A stretch of 6,874 bases of DNA from NCBI GenBank assembly GCA_029934695.1, contig JAOZLU010000384.1:1-6874 (forward strand), in the 5' to 3' direction. Shown piece by piece: positions 5,908 through 6,874 of this stretch. Numbering within the stretch: position 1 is the first letter of the stretch; each line of letters begins with the position of its first letter. The stretch comes from Desulfobacterales bacterium. Lineage in GTDB: Bacteria; Desulfobacterota; Desulfobacteria; Desulfobacterales; 4be13. Under the pieces are notes generated by a model. That model had not been told where the DNA came from. It did not search any database and saw only the letters and a program-made list of their open reading frames with translations. The translations under genes and the position numbers were made by a program.

Positions 5908-6765
5908 ATGCCCCTTCGCATCAAGGTTGAAGAATTTAAGTTACTTCGGGACTTTATCGAAATGGAATGCGGCGTTCTGCTGGGGGACGAAAAGGCGTAC
6001 CTGATCGAAAATCGCCTGTCCAAGCTGGTTGTGAAAAGCGGATGCAGGACCTTTGGTGAATTTTATCTGAGGCTCAGGAACGCCCCGCGGACAGACGAAC
6101 TCCGAGCGTCGGTGGTTGATGCCATTACCACCCACGAGACCCTGTGGTTCCGTGATCAGCATCCGTTTAAGATTCTTGAGGCCTGTGTGCTGCCGGAATT
6201 CCAGAACGCTATCAAAGCGGGAAAACGCGCTGGTATGAAAATATGGTCAGCAGCCTGTGCCACCGGACAGGAACCTTATTCCATTGCCATGACGGTCTTG
6301 GATTTCTGCCTCAGATCCGGTCATAAAGAGGATTTTTGTCACAGGCTGGCCAACATACTTGCCACTGATGTTTCCGCTGCTGTTCTTTCTGTGGCCGAAT
6401 CCGGCAGATATGACTCCAACGCCATGACCCGGGGATTGTCGCCCGCGTATCTTGACCGCTATTTCAGAAAAGAAGACAACGCGTGGATACTCGACCCTCA
6501 GATAAAAAAGATGGTGACTTTCAGGCAGTTCAATCTGAAAGACCCGGTTGCCGGAATCATTGGTCCGTTTGACATCATATTCCTTCGTAATGTCATCATT
6601 TATTTTTCAGAATCCTTTAAAAAAGTTTTGCTTGCCCGGGTTGCCAGCCTTCTCAACCCCGGGGGATATTTGTTTTTAGGCACTGGTGAAACTGTCGGCG
6701 GGTATAGCGGGGCCTTTGATCTTCTGGAACATGAGGGGACGATATTCTATCGTATAAAAACCTGA
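5908..6765 (+). CDS. cheR: CheR, chemoreceptor glutamate methyltransferase
   Basis: A 285-residue cytoplasmic S-adenosylmethionine-dependent enzyme that methylates receptor glutamates, opposing CheB during adaptation. The all-helical N-terminal domain (about 1-70) is followed by TTHETLWFRD (74-83), equivalent to the family's TT-N/H-E-T-x-F-F-R motif. The cofactor loop is SAACATGQEPYS (114-125); the family's usual 'A-G-C-S-T-G' has A116 and A118 here. An acidic cofactor-site motif, LATDVS, follows, then F-L-R-N-V-I-I-Y-F (R227, N228) and NPGGYLFLGTGET near the end. Length is normal for a CheR without extra domains. The start is ATG 5908, with AGGA at 5896-5899. The cluster's receptor has no C-terminal pentapeptide tether, so this CheR probably acts without tethering, as many do. 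The 127-base gap to cheB is mostly repeat array. Confidence 0.95.
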   Translation: MPLRIKVEEFKLLRDFIEMECGVLLGDEKAYLIENRLSKLVVKSGCRTFGEFYLRLRNAPRTDELRASVVDAITTHETLWFRDQHPFKILEACVLPEFQNAIKAGKRAGMKIWSAACATGQEPYSIAMTVLDFCLRSGHKEDFCHRLANILATDVSAAVLSVAESGRYDSNAMTRGLSPAYLDRYFRKEDNAWILDPQIKKMVTFRQFNLKDPVAGIIGPFDIIFLRNVIIYFSESFKKVLLARVASLLNPGGYLFLGTGETVGGYSGAFDLLEHEGTIFYRIKT

Positions 6766-6789
6766 TTTTTTGCAGGGCAGTTTACCCGG

Positions 6790-6810
6790 GTGCAATTTGA
6801 AAAATTGCAC
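6790..6810 (+). terminator. Perfect 9-bp hairpin downstream of cheR, possible terminator or repeat
   Basis: GTGCAATTT (6790-6798) and AAATTGCAC (6802-6810) pair perfectly around a GAA loop, 24 bases after the cheR stop. No T-run follows, so factor-independent termination is doubtful. GCAATTT appears again at 6830-6836, hinting at a small intergenic repeat instead. The position suits the end of a transcript. Confidence 0.4.
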
Positions 6811-6848
6811 TGCAAACAAGGGCTGCTTTGCAATTTGGCCTGGTATGC

Positions 6849-6869
6849 AACCATTACATTATGGTTTTT
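6849..6869 (+). terminator. Weak hairpin followed by T-run, candidate terminator
   Basis: AACCAT (6849-6854) and ATGGTT (6861-6866) form a 6-bp A/T-rich stem with a 6-base loop; Ts continue through 6869. The stem is weak for an intrinsic terminator and could be chance. The rest of 6766-6874 shows no gene. Confidence 0.2.
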
Positions 6870-6874
6870 ATGAT

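Overview
The window comes from a bacterium, and the genes read as a Gram-negative chemosensory locus. My best guess is a Desulfobacterota (sulfate-reducing, 'deltaproteobacterial') genome or a similar repeat-rich environmental lineage. The basis is the style of the receptor's signalling tip, the moderate base composition and the abundance of small intergenic heptamer repeats. This assignment is inference; no rRNA or marker gene is present.

Layout. (1) Bases 1-549 hold the end of a DUF4160-type gene, broken by an apparent 4-bp ATAA duplication, followed 2 bases later by a DUF2442-type gene. The two families often occur as a small-protein pair resembling a toxin-antitoxin module. (2) About 513-1361 is a headless and tailless piece of a large secreted beta-rich protein. 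It stops just where a fibronectin type III domain should begin. (3) 1390-6765 is a same-strand chemosensory cluster: a double-Cache methyl-accepting chemotaxis receptor (1390-3951), a CheY-like response regulator with a loop insertion and a long tail (4061-4546), the receptor methylesterase CheB (4614-5780) and the receptor methyltransferase CheR (5908-6765). (4) 6766-6874 is non-coding and contains a perfect 9-bp hairpin.

How the genes work together. The receptor senses a ligand outside the membrane. CheR and CheB set its methylation level (adaptation), and the CheY-like protein is a candidate output or phosphate sink. CheA and CheW, needed to link receptor and regulators, are not in the window. 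They must lie beyond its right edge or elsewhere in the genome.

The most unusual theme is a set of 7-bp-period repeats at gene 3' ends. One family (TGATGTT / AACATCA) forms eleven perfect copies running through the cheB stop codon, and three degenerate copies in the opposite orientation close the secreted-protein remnant. A second family (AATTATG-like) begins at or inside the stop codons of the receptor and cheY genes, and one member folds into a near-perfect 19-bp hairpin between cheY and cheB. I do not see a wholly new enzymatic system. The repeat placement, the frameshift and the unusual CheY tail are the points most worth checking.
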